Positions 17,156 to 25,616 of a stretch of DNA of 42,542 nt are shown here, piece after piece. Source of the DNA: an uncultured Selenomonadales bacterium (lineage in GTDB: Bacteria > Bacillota > Negativicutes > Selenomonadales > Selenomonadaceae); assembly GCA_947165145.1 (NCBI GenBank), contig CAMUZG010000022.1:1-42542 (forward strand), written 5' to 3'. The position numbers were made by a program, and so were the translations under genes. Below the pieces are notes generated by a model that saw only the letters and a program-made list of their open reading frames with translations, made no database searches and was not told where the DNA came from. How positions within the stretch are numbered: the first letter of the stretch is position 1; each line of letters opens with the position of its first letter.

Positions 17156-18409
17156 TTGTTTTCCAAGTTCACAAAATTTTACGGCGAGACGGCACTGATA
17201 AAATTAATCGCTGTTGGTCTGGTGATAGGAATTGCGCTGGCGTTGTTCATGCCGCAGGTCGTGCCACTCGTTGCGGTCTTCGGCAAACTCTTCGTCAACG
17301 CGTTGAAAGGTGTCGCGCCGATTTTGGTTTTCGTGCTCGTCATGAACGCGATGAGCCAACGTTCCGAATCCAACGCAACCATGAAGCCGATAATTCAGCT
17401 GTACGTCATGGGAACGTTTTTAGCGTCACTTGTTGCTGTCACGGCGTCATTTTTATTCCCGACAACGTTGAAACTTCAGCTTGACGCGGACACGACCATC
17501 ACGCCGCCGGGCGGTATCATTGAAGTTTTGCAGAACGTCATCATGAACGTCGTCGACAATCCGATTCACGCGCTGACGACGGCAAATTATATCGGCATAC
17601 TTGCTTGGGGCGTGATAATGGGCTTGGCACTGCGCGGCTCCGGTGACAGAATGCATGCAATTCTAGGCGACTTGGCAAAAGCCGTAACGAAAGTTGTGCA
17701 ATGGGTGATTCGTTTCGCGCCGTTCGGTATCATGGGTCTCGTTGCCGACGCGATTGCCACCAGCGGTGTCGATGCACTTCTCGGTTACGCAAAATTGTTG
17801 GCGGTGCTGTTGGGAGCATTCTTCAGCGTCGCGCTCATCATGAACCCGCTGATTGTTTTCTTCAAGCTCGGCATGAATCCTTATCCGTTGGTTTTGGCGA
17901 CGTTGCGGGAAAGTGGCATTTACGCATTTTTCACGCGGTCGAGTGCGGCGAATATCCCCGTCAACATGAGCCTTTGCAAACGTCTGGGCTTGAACGAAGA
18001 TTTATATTCGATTTCGATTCCGCTCGGCGCAACGATTAACATGGCGGGCGCGTCGATAACGATTGCCGTGTTGAGTTTGGCGGCGGCCCACACATTGGGA
18101 ATTGCTGTTGACATGCCGACGGCGTTGTTGCTGTGCATAATTTCAACTGTCGGTGCTTGCGGAGCGTCGGGCGTTGCGGGCGGCTCATTGCTGCTGATTC
18201 CCGTGGCGTGTTCGAGTTTCGGCATTGCCAACGATATTTCCATGCAAGTCGTCGGCGTCGGCTTTATAATCGGCGTTCTTCAAGACTCGTGCGAAACTGC
18301 GTTGAATTCGTCGAGCGACGCGCTTTTCACTGCTACTGCCGAATTTGCTCAGCGCAAGAAGGAAGGAACATTGAAACCGTCCGACTTGACGCCGCGAGCG
18401 ACTGAGTAG
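17156..18409 (+). CDS. sstT: Serine/threonine:sodium symporter SstT
   Basis: Inner-membrane transporter of the DAACS family importing serine and threonine with sodium. Eight or more hydrophobic segments; the re-entrant-loop signature [19 protein letters not shown] and the following [17 protein letters not shown] match SstT closely. 417 residues from the TTG at 17156, six bases after GGAGGGG; upstream codons of the same frame lie before the Shine-Dalgarno. copA starts 5 bases after its stop, so the two are probably in one transcript, although no functional link is evident. Confidence 0.93.
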   Translation: MFSKFTKFYGETALIKLIAVGLVIGIALALFMPQVVPLVAVFGKLFVNALKGVAPILVFVLVMNAMSQRSESNATMKPIIQLYVMGTFLASLVAVTASFLFPTTLKLQLDADTTITPPGGIIEVLQNVIMNVVDNPIHALTTANYIGILAWGVIMGLALRGSGDRMHAILGDLAKAVTKVVQWVIRFAPFGIMGLVADAIATSGVDALLGYAKLLAVLLGAFFSVALIMNPLIVFFKLGMNPYPLVLATLRESGIYAFFTRSSAANIPVNMSLCKRLGLNEDLYSISIPLGATINMAGASITIAVLSLAAAHTLGIAVDMPTALLLCIISTVGACGASGVAGGSLLLIPVACSSFGIANDISMQVVGVGFIIGVLQDSCETALNSSSDALFTATAEFAQRKKEGTLKPSDLTPRATE

Positions 18410-18414
18410 AATTT

Positions 18415-20919
18415 ATGACGCGTGAAACTTTTGACGTGACGGGCATGAGCTGTTCAGCATGTTCGGCGCGTGTCGAAAAGGCTGTTGGTAAAATCGTCGG
18501 CGCGGAAAATGTCAGCGTCAATCTGCTTACAAATTCCATGCAGGTCACTTTCGACGAAAAAATCATCACGCCCGCGCAGATTGTCGATGCCGTCATCAAC
18601 GCAGGCTACGGCATTGCAATTAGGAATGTGGAATTAGGAATTAGGAATGAACGCACGATTGACGTTGAACTTGCCAACATGAGGACGCGGCTCACGTGGT
18701 CGATAATTTTCCTGTTGCCGACGGTTTATATCGCAATGCACAACATGTTGCCGCTGCCCGTGCCGAAAATCATCGTCGAGCTGTTTGACGGTCGCGAAAA
18801 CGCCGTAACATTCGCCTTCGCGCAATTCCTGCTGATTCTGCCGATCATGTACCTCAACCGAAAATATTACGTCAACGGCTTCAAAAATCTTTTCGCGGGC
18901 GCACCGAACATGGACAGCTTAGTCGGTCTCGGTTCAATGGCGGCGGCGAGTTTCGGAGCGTTCGCGCTGTTCAGAATCGGTCAAGGTCTCGGCACGGGAA
19001 ATTTTCAGCTCGTCGACGAATACAGCCGCAATCTTTATTTCGAGTCCGCTGGCATGATTGTTACGCTCATCACCGTCGGCAAATTCTTCGAGGCGCGTGC
19101 TAAGGGCAAAACTTCTCAAGCCGTCGAAAAACTTATCAACCTTGCGCCGAAAACTGCGACCGTTCTGCGCGGCGGTCAAGAAGTCACAATTCCCGTCGAC
19201 GAACTGATTGTTGGCGATGAAATTCACGTTAAGCCTGGCGAAAGTTTTGCGGCGGACGGAATTATTCTTGACGGCGCGACAACCGTTGACGAGTCTGCAA
19301 TTACAGGCGAAAGTCTGCCCGTCAACAAAATCATCGGCGACAACGTCACGAGCGGCACAATCAATCAAAGCGGCTTCGTCAAGTTCAAAGCGGTCAAAGT
19401 CGGCGGCGATACGACAATCAGCAAAATTATCGCGTTGGTCGAAGAGGCTTCGGCGAGCAAAGCACCCATTGCCAAAACTGCCGATAAAGTCGCGGGAATT
19501 TTCGTGCCTGCCGTGATTGTCATTGCTCTCGTCGCGGGAAGTTGTTGGTTGCTCAGCGGCGCAAGTGTCGAGTTCGCCTTTTCGATTGCCGTGTCGATTC
19601 TCGTGATAAGCTGTCCTTGTGCGCTCGGACTTGCCACACCCGTTGCGATTATGGTCGGCACCGGCAAAGGCGCGGAGAACGGCATTTTAATCAAGTCGGG
19701 CGAGGCTCTCGAAACTGCGCACGCGATTGACACCGTCGTCGTCGACAAAACCGGCACGCTTACCGAAGGCAAACCCGTCGTCACGGATATAATCACTTGC
19801 GGCGTCGACGAACGGTCGCTGATTGAAATTGCTACGGCTCTCGAATCCAAAAGCGAACATCCGCTTGCAAAGGCAATTAGGAATTTGGAATTAGGAATTA
19901 GGAATGATTACGTCGCAGAAAATTTCCGTGCCGTATTCGGCAAAGGCGTTCGTGCGAAAATTAACGGCGTCGAATGTTTTGCTGGCAACGAAACTTTTTT
20001 GACGGAACTCGGCTTCAAACTTGACGCGCTCACCGAAAAAATTTCTGAACTTGCTGACGCGGGCAAAACACCGATTATCTTTGCCCGTGGCGAAAAAATT
20101 CTCGGCGTGATTGCCGCCGCTGATGTCGAGAAAAAAACTTCCGCGCAAGCCGTCAAGGATTTCCGTGAGCTCGGCGTTGATGTGATTATGTTGACGGGCG
20201 ATAATGAGCGGACGGCTCAATCAATCGCGCAAAAGCTCGGCATTGACAAAGTCGTCGCGAACGTTTTGCCTGAACGTAAAGCTCACGAAATCGAACGTCT
20301 GCAAGCTCAAGGACGCAAAGTCGCGATGATCGGTGACGGAATCAACGACGCTCCCGCACTCGCCAAAGCTGATGTCGGCATTGCGATTGGCGCGGGAACT
20401 GATGTTGCCATTGAGAGCGCGGGACTTGTTCTTGTCCGTAACGATTTGCTCGACGCGGTCAGTGCAATCAAACTAAGTCGCGCCGTCATTACGAACATCA
20501 AGCAAAATTTATTCTGGGCGTTCTTCTACAACGTGATTTGCATTCCGCTTGCGGCAGGAATTTTTTATCCGACGTTCGGGCTGAAGTTGTCGCCGATGAT
20601 TGGTGCCGCAGCAATGAGCCTATCAAGCGTGTGCGTCGTGTTGAATGCCTTGCGTCTGCGAAAATTTAAAATCAATCGTCAACCACTAACCGCTATCAAG
20701 GAGGTCACTAAAATGCAAACAACATTCAAAGTCGACGGCATGATGTGCAAACACTGTCAAAAACACGTGCACGACGCGCTTGCCAAAATGGACGGCGTTA
20801 CGGCTGTCGAAGTAAGTTTGGAAGATAATTCCGCAACAGTCACCGCGACGAAAGAAATTTCTCTCGACGACTTCGCCAAAGTCATAGACGACGCCGGCTA
20901 CGAGTTAATTAGGAATTAG
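18415..20919 (+). CDS. copA: Copper-exporting P1B-type ATPase with fused C-terminal CopZ-like domain
   Basis: Pumps Cu(I) out of the cytoplasm using ATP. N-terminal HMA domain with GMSCSACSARV (residues about 10-20), then the membrane segments, TGES actuator loop, SCPCALGLATP metal site, DKTGTLTEGKP phosphorylation site, SEHPLAKA nucleotide-binding HP motif, GDGINDAPAL hinge and the final two helices. Residues 767-834 add a second HMA domain (GMMCKHCQKHV) of CopZ type. An AAGGAGG and ATG sit in frame at this junction. Two heptamer repeats are inserted in frame, encoding [11 protein letters not shown] after the first HMA domain and AIRNLELGIRN after the HP motif, and a third forms the C-terminus LIRN. 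No copper regulator gene is adjacent. Confidence 0.93.
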   Translation: MTRETFDVTGMSCSACSARVEKAVGKIVGAENVSVNLLTNSMQVTFDEKIITPAQIVDAVINAGYGIAIRNVELGIRNERTIDVELANMRTRLTWSIIFLLPTVYIAMHNMLPLPVPKIIVELFDGRENAVTFAFAQFLLILPIMYLNRKYYVNGFKNLFAGAPNMDSLVGLGSMAAASFGAFALFRIGQGLGTGNFQLVDEYSRNLYFESAGMIVTLITVGKFFEARAKGKTSQAVEKLINLAPKTATVLRGGQEVTIPVDELIVGDEIHVKPGESFAADGIILDGATTVDESAITGESLPVNKIIGDNVTSGTINQSGFVKFKAVKVGGDTTISKIIALVEEASASKAPIAKTADKVAGIFVPAVIVIALVAGSCWLLSGASVEFAFSIAVSILVISCPCALGLATPVAIMVGTGKGAENGILIKSGEALETAHAIDTVVVDKTGTLTEGKPVVTDIITCGVDERSLIEIATALESKSEHPLAKAIRNLELGIRNDYVAENFRAVFGKGVRAKINGVECFAGNETFLTELGFKLDALTEKISELADAGKTPIIFARGEKILGVIAAADVEKKTSAQAVKDFRELGVDVIMLTGDNERTAQSIAQKLGIDKVVANVLPERKAHEIERLQAQGRKVAMIGDGINDAPALAKADVGIAIGAGTDVAIESAGLVLVRNDLLDAVSAIKLSRAVITNIKQNLFWAFFYNVICIPLAAGIFYPTFGLKLSPMIGAAAMSLSSVCVVLNALRLRKFKINRQPLTAIKEVTKMQTTFKVDGMMCKHCQKHVHDALAKMDGVTAVEVSLEDNSATVTATKEISLDDFAKVIDDAGYELIRN
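18618..18649. repeat. Heptamer repeat inside copA, between HMA domain and membrane region
   Basis: Heptamers AATTAGG, AATGTGG, AATTAGG, AATTAGG in the coding strand. They encode [10 protein letters not shown] in the linker. Confidence 0.9.
19875..19905. repeat. Heptamer repeat inside copA, nucleotide-binding domain
   Basis: Heptamers AATTAGG, AATTTGG, AATTAGG, AATTAGG encode IRNLELGIRN directly after the HP motif helix, where CopA proteins normally have variable helix residues. Confidence 0.9.
20698..20704 (+). promoter_or_regulatory. Internal Shine-Dalgarno for a CopZ-only product
   Basis: AAGGAGG followed after 8 bases by ATG at 20713, in the copA frame. It is as strong as the genuine starts in this window. 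Confidence 0.7.
20713..20919 (+). CDS. copZ: CopZ-like copper chaperone, nested in-frame start
   Basis: 68-residue HMA domain protein starting MQTTFKVDGMMCKHCQ, with the CxxC copper site and the usual strand-helix-strand pattern. It shares frame and stop with the copA reading frame; no stop codon separates them. Translation from the internal ATG would give free CopZ, which delivers Cu(I) to CopA, in addition to the fused form. Whether the ancestral state was two genes whose copA stop was lost, or a fused protein, cannot be told here. The final residues LIRN and the stop come from the heptamer repeat at 20907-20938. Confidence 0.6.
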   Translation: MQTTFKVDGMMCKHCQKHVHDALAKMDGVTAVEVSLEDNSATVTATKEISLDDFAKVIDDAGYELIRN

Positions 20920-20938
20920 GAATGTGGAATTAGGAATT
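20907..20938. repeat. Heptamer repeat at the copA/copZ 3' end
   Basis: AATTAGG, AATTAGG, AATGTGG, AATTAGG. Encodes the last residues and the TAG stop, and its right edge joins the -35 of the next promoter. Confidence 0.9.
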
Positions 20939-20965
20939 GTCTTTTCTTCCGCGCTGTGATAGAAT
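20937..20965 (+). promoter_or_regulatory. Probable promoter of the polyprenyl synthase
   Basis: TTGTCT (20937-20942), 17 bases, TAGAAT (20960-20965). The -35 straddles the edge of the heptamer repeat. Confidence 0.6.
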
Positions 20966-20995
20966 CAATCAAAAATTTTTGAGCAGGTGAGACGG

Positions 20996-21964
20996 TTGAA
21001 CTTCGTGGCAGCTTTGAACGAAGCCGCGGCAAAAAATTTGCGCGTGTTGGAAGATCAAATTAGGCAATCAATTTCGGAAGACCCGTTTATCTTCGAGGCG
21101 TGCGCTCCATTAATTCGCGGCGGAAAAAGATTGCGCCCGATGCTTTTCTTGCTGTGCGCCAACGCCAAAGCCGATTGCCCGCCCGAAAAGACAATGCCGC
21201 TTGCAACCGCGCTCGAACTGATTCACACGGCAAGCCTTGTGCATGACGACATCATCGACACGTCAAAGAAACGTCGCGGCGTCGAAACTGCAAATTCCAA
21301 ATACGGCGCACAAATTGCGGTGCTCGTCGGCGATTATCTTTTCGCAAAAGCTTTTCAACTCGTCGCGGAAAATAATTACGGCTCGCAAGTTCAGCTGATT
21401 CTCTCCAAGCTCGTCAAAAATCTTTGCGTCGGCGAAATTATGCAAGACCGTTCGCTGTTCGTCGTGCCGACCATGAACGACTATTACACGCGCATCAACC
21501 TCAAGACGGCGATTTTCCTGTCAAGTTGCTGTCGACTCGGCGCAATCGTCGCTGAAATGAATGACCGCGAAATTGACAATCTCACGGCTTACGGTTCGGG
21601 ATTGGGGCTCGCGTTCCAAATCATCGACGACCTGCTTGACTTCTTCGGCGACGAGACTGTTACGGGCAAACCGCACGGTGGCGACCTCAAAAGCGGCGTG
21701 ATAACTTTGCCGGTGATTCGTGCCTTGACCGTGAGCGATAACGCCGCACAGCTTGAAAAAATTGTTACGCGCGACAACGTGACGACATCCGACATCGACG
21801 CCGCGATAAAAATTATTCGTGCCACGGACGCGGTTGACTATTGCCGCACACGAGCCGAAGCTCACATCGATTCTGCGCGAATCAATTTGCCGCTCACGCT
21901 CAAAACTTCCGCAACACTTGCACTTGAACAAATTGCGGATTTCGTCGTCGACCGAACACGATAA
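20996..21964 (+). CDS. Polyprenyl diphosphate synthase (trans-isoprenyl)
   Basis: Builds a long-chain isoprenoid diphosphate, probably the quinone side chain or a similar lipid. Both aspartate motifs are present: HDDIID (first) and DDLLDFFGD (second), with GGKRLRPML near the N-terminus. The HD of the first motif and the small residues upstream fit a long-chain (hepta/octaprenyl) enzyme more than farnesyl synthase. The TTG at 20996 is five bases after AGGTGA; a GTG at 20987 lies within that ribosome-binding site and is less likely. 322 residues. SCIFF follows after 36 bases without a promoter of its own, so they are likely co-transcribed. Confidence 0.88.
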   Translation: MNFVAALNEAAAKNLRVLEDQIRQSISEDPFIFEACAPLIRGGKRLRPMLFLLCANAKADCPPEKTMPLATALELIHTASLVHDDIIDTSKKRRGVETANSKYGAQIAVLVGDYLFAKAFQLVAENNYGSQVQLILSKLVKNLCVGEIMQDRSLFVVPTMNDYYTRINLKTAIFLSSCCRLGAIVAEMNDREIDNLTAYGSGLGLAFQIIDDLLDFFGDETVTGKPHGGDLKSGVITLPVIRALTVSDNAAQLEKIVTRDNVTTSDIDAAIKIIRATDAVDYCRTRAEAHIDSARINLPLTLKTSATLALEQIADFVVDRTR

Positions 21965-22000
21965 TTTCATTCAACGACAAATATAAATGGAGATGATAAC

Positions 22001-22147
22001 ATGAAACACATCAAGACAGTCAACAAGGCGAATCTTCAAGCCACGCTCAAAAAAGGCGGCTGCGGCGAATGCCAAGCTTCGTGCCAAAGCGCGTGCAAGA
22101 CCAGTTGCACAGTCGGCAACCAGGTTTGCGAACGTCAAAAGAAGTAA
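22001..22147 (+). CDS. scfA: SCIFF ribosomal peptide precursor (six cysteines in forty-five)
   Basis: 48 residues starting MKHIKTVNKANLQATLKKGG, followed by a core with exactly six cysteines at 21, 24, 28, 32, 36 and 43 (CGECQASCQSACKTSC then CTVGNQVC spacing). This matches the SCIFF family, known from Clostridia, in which a radical-SAM maturase (ScfB) forms thioether links from cysteines to other residues. GGAGATGATAAC precedes the ATG. The maturase gene, usually next door, is absent from the window; the neighbours are a polyprenyl synthase and a metal-type ABC ATPase. The biological role of SCIFF is not established. The hairpin at 22163-22199 ends the transcript. Confidence 0.92.
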   Translation: MKHIKTVNKANLQATLKKGGCGECQASCQSACKTSCTVGNQVCERQKK

Positions 22148-22162
22148 TCGACTCTCGACAAC

Positions 22163-22199
22163 AAAAAATCCCCGGCAAGCAGTCGGGGAAATTTTTTTT
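22163..22199 (+). terminator. Terminator after SCIFF, abutting the next Shine-Dalgarno
   Basis: TCCCCG and CGGGGA around a 9-base loop with A-tract before and eight T after. The T-tract is immediately followed by GGAGG of the ABC ATPase gene. Confidence 0.8.
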
Positions 22200-22208
22200 G
22201 GAGGCGAC

Positions 22209-22949
22209 ATGAAACATCATCAAACCAAACTCTGCACGACGCACGTTGAAAATTTCGGCGTCAAAGTCGGCGAACTGACCATTTTCGAGAACGTGAACTT
22301 TACTATTCATTGCGGCGAACTGACTGCTTTAATCGGACCGAACGGCGCGGGCAAATCAACGCTACTCAAAGCGATTCTCGGCGAAGTCAATCACAGCGGC
22401 AAGCTCAACTACTTCGACGCCAAAGGCAAACATCTGCGCCCGATTATCGGTTACGTGCCGCAAACGCTCAAATTCGACGCGACGAGCCCGACGACCGTCC
22501 TTGACCTGTTCATGGCGTGTTTGACGGCAAGACCCGTGTGGCTGTGCAGTTCAAAATTTATTCGCGAACGCGTGACGAAAAATCTTCACCGCGTCAAAGC
22601 TGAACATCTCATTGACAGACGACTCGGCGCACTCAGCGGCGGAGAACTTCAACGCGTCTTGCTGGCACTTGCACTCGACCCGTTGCCTGACCTGCTACTT
22701 TTAGACGAACCAATCAGCGGCGTCGACAAAATCGGCATGAGAATTTTTTACGAACTCGTCGCTGAACTCAAAGCCGCTGAAGACATGGCAATCCTGCTCA
22801 TATCGCACGATTTGGAAATGCTCGAACGTTTCGCCGACAAAGTTATCCTGCTCAATAAGCGCGTGCTAAAATTCGGCGGCGTCGACGAAGTTTTTCAATC
22901 GGAAGAAATGCGCTCAACATTCAGAACGTCCGCGGCATTCGGTTCGTAA
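22209..22949 (+). CDS. ABC transporter ATPase, zinc/manganese (ZnuC/MntB) type
   Basis: 246-residue nucleotide-binding subunit. Walker A GPNGAGKST at residues 43-51, Q-loop YVPQTLKF, signature LSGGELQRVLLALAL, Walker B DLLLLDEPISGVD and switch His in LLISHDLEML. Q-loop and signature resemble metal-ion importers of the ZnuC class. The permease and binding-protein genes expected with it are not in the window. GGAGG is five bases before the ATG and adjoins the SCIFF terminator. Its last 55 bases overlap tail-to-tail with the glycosyltransferase gene on the other strand. A function with SCIFF is possible but unsupported. Confidence 0.88.
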   Translation: MKHHQTKLCTTHVENFGVKVGELTIFENVNFTIHCGELTALIGPNGAGKSTLLKAILGEVNHSGKLNYFDAKGKHLRPIIGYVPQTLKFDATSPTTVLDLFMACLTARPVWLCSSKFIRERVTKNLHRVKAEHLIDRRLGALSGGELQRVLLALALDPLPDLLLLDEPISGVDKIGMRIFYELVAELKAAEDMAILLISHDLEMLERFADKVILLNKRVLKFGGVDEVFQSEEMRSTFRTSAAFGS

Positions 22950-24256
22950 AAATTGTTCAACTCAGCAAGTTCGGCGTCACTCGGCTCAAGCAACGCAAAT
23001 TTATTTATCCGACCTTCTTGATACAAAAATTTCGCATCGTCCCGCGTGATGATCTCGACAAGCTTTTCGTTGACGCGCAGATAATTTCGATTCTGTTCGC
23101 GGAGAATAAGCCCGTCGGCAAGTTTAGCCATCTCGGCAGTGCTCATCATGTCGTCGATTATGAAGTCTGCGGCAAGCGACTTGCGCTGAAGATTTTCAAC
23201 CAACAGCGAAGTTCCGTCGCAAAAACCTTGAGCCAACGCCAATCCGCCGCGATTGACGTTATTTATCCCGAAAGCAGTTGCGACTTCCTGCACGAAACGA
23301 TTTTTATCGTCGAGAATTCTGGCGCGATAATCGGCTTGTTTGGCGTGAGCGTCGGGGAAATTTTCAAAGACCTCGCGAATTTTTTTGATAACATCGCCAA
23401 CGTTTGACTCTGCGCCGAATTTGAATTCGCGTGGAATGTTTATGTCAATGTCGTTGTCTGCGGAGCCACGTTTGCCAGTAATGACGACGCAGCCCGAAAT
23501 CGCCGCCTCGCGCGGAATTCTGTCTTTGCCGGGGTGGTTGCCGAAGTCGATGTAAACTTTCGCTGTCGCCAAAAGTTCTTGAACCTGCGCGGCAGTCATA
23601 TTTTTAATCGGTCGCCAATCAATGTCGGGCGCGAAATTCATGAGCTTTGCGGTAATCTCGTAACCTTTGCTCGGATTGAAGACAACGATATTTTCTTTGC
23701 GGCTCAAATCGACGTGAGCGGCTCGGCTCAAGAACGCTTGATTAAGATAATCTTCGACCATGAAAATTTTTTCGTCGCGAATACCGTTGAGCTTGATGAA
23801 CTGTCGCGCATATTCCGATTGAACAAAATGTTCGATGTCGTCGTCGGCTTTATGGAAATAAAAAAATTTCGGCACGGGATAATCAAGCGGATTGTTCAAA
23901 TGATATTTAACCATGTTCGCGACATTGTCCAAATAATTGTCGACGCTCATCCACCAAAGCACCTTGCGAATTTTTTTGTAATCGTAAAAGCTCGACGTGC
24001 TACCTTCGGGCGACACAAAAATATTCCGCGTCTCGTCCTCAAGCTCGAAAACATACGGCGCGTGATATTTCTTGTAAGCGTCGTGAACGGGATCGTTTTT
24101 GTCGAACGGAACTGCCGACAAGGGATAATACAACACGTAAGCTTCGACGCCGAAAGAAATCAGCGTTGAGACGAATTGATGACAAAGTTCGGGACCACCC
24201 GTTTTGACTTTGGCGGGGCAGACGATATAAATTTTCGTGTCGGGATAAAGCGTCAT
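22895..24256 (-). CDS. Putative GT-B glycosyltransferase
   Basis: 453 residues from the ATG at 24256, which follows GGAGGCGATGTC; upstream codons of the same frame belong to the transporter gene and the terminator and were discarded. The N-terminal block KIYIVCPAKVKTGGPELCHQ and the later VYIDFGNHPGKDRIPREAAISGC match the two lobes of GT-B enzymes, the second resembling a GT4 donor site. The last 150 residues, with FEN and QADYRARI stretches, are of unknown role. There is no signal peptide. Probably adds a sugar to a cell-surface glycan. It lies downstream of the ArsB-type transporter behind a hairpin. Confidence 0.75.
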   Translation of the reverse strand: MTLYPDTKIYIVCPAKVKTGGPELCHQFVSTLISFGVEAYVLYYPLSAVPFDKNDPVHDAYKKYHAPYVFELEDETRNIFVSPEGSTSSFYDYKKIRKVLWWMSVDNYLDNVANMVKYHLNNPLDYPVPKFFYFHKADDDIEHFVQSEYARQFIKLNGIRDEKIFMVEDYLNQAFLSRAAHVDLSRKENIVVFNPSKGYEITAKLMNFAPDIDWRPIKNMTAAQVQELLATAKVYIDFGNHPGKDRIPREAAISGCVVITGKRGSADNDIDINIPREFKFGAESNVGDVIKKIREVFENFPDAHAKQADYRARILDDKNRFVQEVATAFGINNVNRGGLALAQGFCDGTSLLVENLQRKSLAADFIIDDMMSTAEMAKLADGLILREQNRNYLRVNEKLVEIITRDDAKFLYQEGRINKFALLEPSDAELAELNNFYEPNAADVLNVERISSD

Positions 24257-24270
24257 GACATCGCCTCCAA

Positions 24271-24309
24271 AAAAATTGGTCGACAAACTCGATTGAGCTC
24301 GTCGACCAA
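24271..24309 (-). terminator. Terminator between the transporter and the glycosyltransferase
   Basis: TTGGTCGAC and GTCGACCAA form a perfect 9-base stem with a 16-base loop, followed on the minus strand by seven T and then directly by GGAGG of the glycosyltransferase. Confidence 0.8.
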
Positions 24310-24318
24310 AAATTTTTC

Positions 24319-25602
24319 TCAAAGATAGCGCAAGTAGACGTAAGCGGTTGAAATGATTATCGACAAAATCATCAGCGGGAAGGCAATCTTCATGAAGCCG
24401 ATAAACGAGATTGCACGCCCACGTTGAGCCGCCATTGACGCCACGACGACGTTTGCACTCGCGCCGATTAATGTACCGTTGCCGCCGAGACACGCGCCTA
24501 ACGCTAAGCTCCACCACAGCGGCTCAAGGTTCGTCAAGCCCATTTGTCCCATATCTTTAATCAGCGGAATCATCGTCGCGACGAACGGGATATTGTCAAT
24601 GAACGCCGAGGCAATCGCGCTCATCCAGATAATCACAATCGCGGTGAAGGTCAAATCGCCTTTGGTAATCTCCATTGCTTCTTCCGCCAACATTTTTATA
24701 ACGCCCGTTTCAACGAGTGCGCCGACGAGAATAAACAATCCGCCGAAGAAAAATATTGCAAGCCATTCGACTTTGCTGAGCATTTTGGCAATCATTTCTT
24801 CGTTGTGGGAATAAGTTATGAGCAACAGCAGACTTGCGCCCGTCAACGCGGCAGTCGCCGATTCGAGACCGAGCATACCGTGGAACGCGAACAGGCTTAT
24901 CGTTATCGCCAAAACGAACAGACATTTTTTCAGCAGGAGATGATCGGTAATTTGTTCGTGTTCGTTAAGGCGCATGACTTTATCTTGAAGTTCGGGCTGT
25001 GTGTGCAGGTCGCCTTTGTAAATCATGACCAACAGCGCAACCGTGATGACGAAGATTAAAATTGATATGGCGGACATATTCAGCAAGAAGTCGCCGAAAC
25101 TCAATCCGACTGCCGAACCAATCATGATGTTTGGCGGGTCGCCGATTAACGTTGCTGTGCCGCCGATATTCGAGCTGATGATTTGCGCCATTAAAAATGG
25201 TTTAACGTCGCATTTCAGTTGCGCGGCGATGTTGAAAGTTATCGGCACGGTCAACAGGACGGTCGTGACGTTATCGAGCAGCGCGGAGCAAACGGCGGTT
25301 AATGTGCTCAACGCGACAAGCAGAGCGACAGGTTGAGCCTTAACTTTTTTCGCCGACCATATCGCCAGAAAGTTGAATAAGCCTGTTTCGCTGGTGATGT
25401 TGACGACAATCATCATGCCCATAAGCAAACCGATTGTGTTGAAGTCGATGTGGTGCACGGCGGTTTCTTGGTCGAGTATGCCGAGCAGAATCATCAACAT
25501 TGCGCCGAAGAGCCCGACGACCGTGCGGTGAATTTTTTCGGAAATTATCAGTGCGTAGGCGGTCACGAATATCGCAATCGCCACGTAAGTCATTGTTTCC
25601 AT
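24319..25602 (-). CDS. ArsB/NhaD-family (ion transporter superfamily) membrane permease
   Basis: 427 residues with about eleven hydrophobic segments in two homologous halves. Each half holds the family signature: SALLDNVTTVLLTVP with GGTATLIGDPPNIMIG in the first, and SAFIDNIPFVATMIPL with GGNGTLIGASANVV in the second. The substrate could be sodium/proton exchange, arsenite or a dicarboxylate; the sequence does not decide. No arsenic or nitrogen genes are nearby. GGAGG is seven bases before the ATG. An octamer repeat (25617-25699) lies directly upstream, after which comes the small unknown gene, so it may share the transcript of glnS. Confidence 0.87.
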   Translation of the reverse strand: METMTYVAIAIFVTAYALIISEKIHRTVVGLFGAMLMILLGILDQETAVHHIDFNTIGLLMGMMIVVNITSETGLFNFLAIWSAKKVKAQPVALLVALSTLTAVCSALLDNVTTVLLTVPITFNIAAQLKCDVKPFLMAQIISSNIGGTATLIGDPPNIMIGSAVGLSFGDFLLNMSAISILIFVITVALLVMIYKGDLHTQPELQDKVMRLNEHEQITDHLLLKKCLFVLAITISLFAFHGMLGLESATAALTGASLLLLITYSHNEEMIAKMLSKVEWLAIFFFGGLFILVGALVETGVIKMLAEEAMEITKGDLTFTAIVIIWMSAIASAFIDNIPFVATMIPLIKDMGQMGLTNLEPLWWSLALGACLGGNGTLIGASANVVVASMAAQRGRAISFIGFMKIAFPLMILSIIISTAYVYLRYL

Positions 25603-25616
25603 TGAACAGCCTCCAG

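Noticed and set aside
18618-18649. Frameshift or assembly error in copA caused by the repeats
   Set aside because: The frame is continuous through both inserts and all P-type ATPase motifs follow correctly.
22001-22147. Ferredoxin-like or metallothionein peptide instead of SCIFF
   Set aside because: The MKHIKT start and the exact six-cysteine spacing fit SCIFF; ferredoxin cluster spacing is not present.
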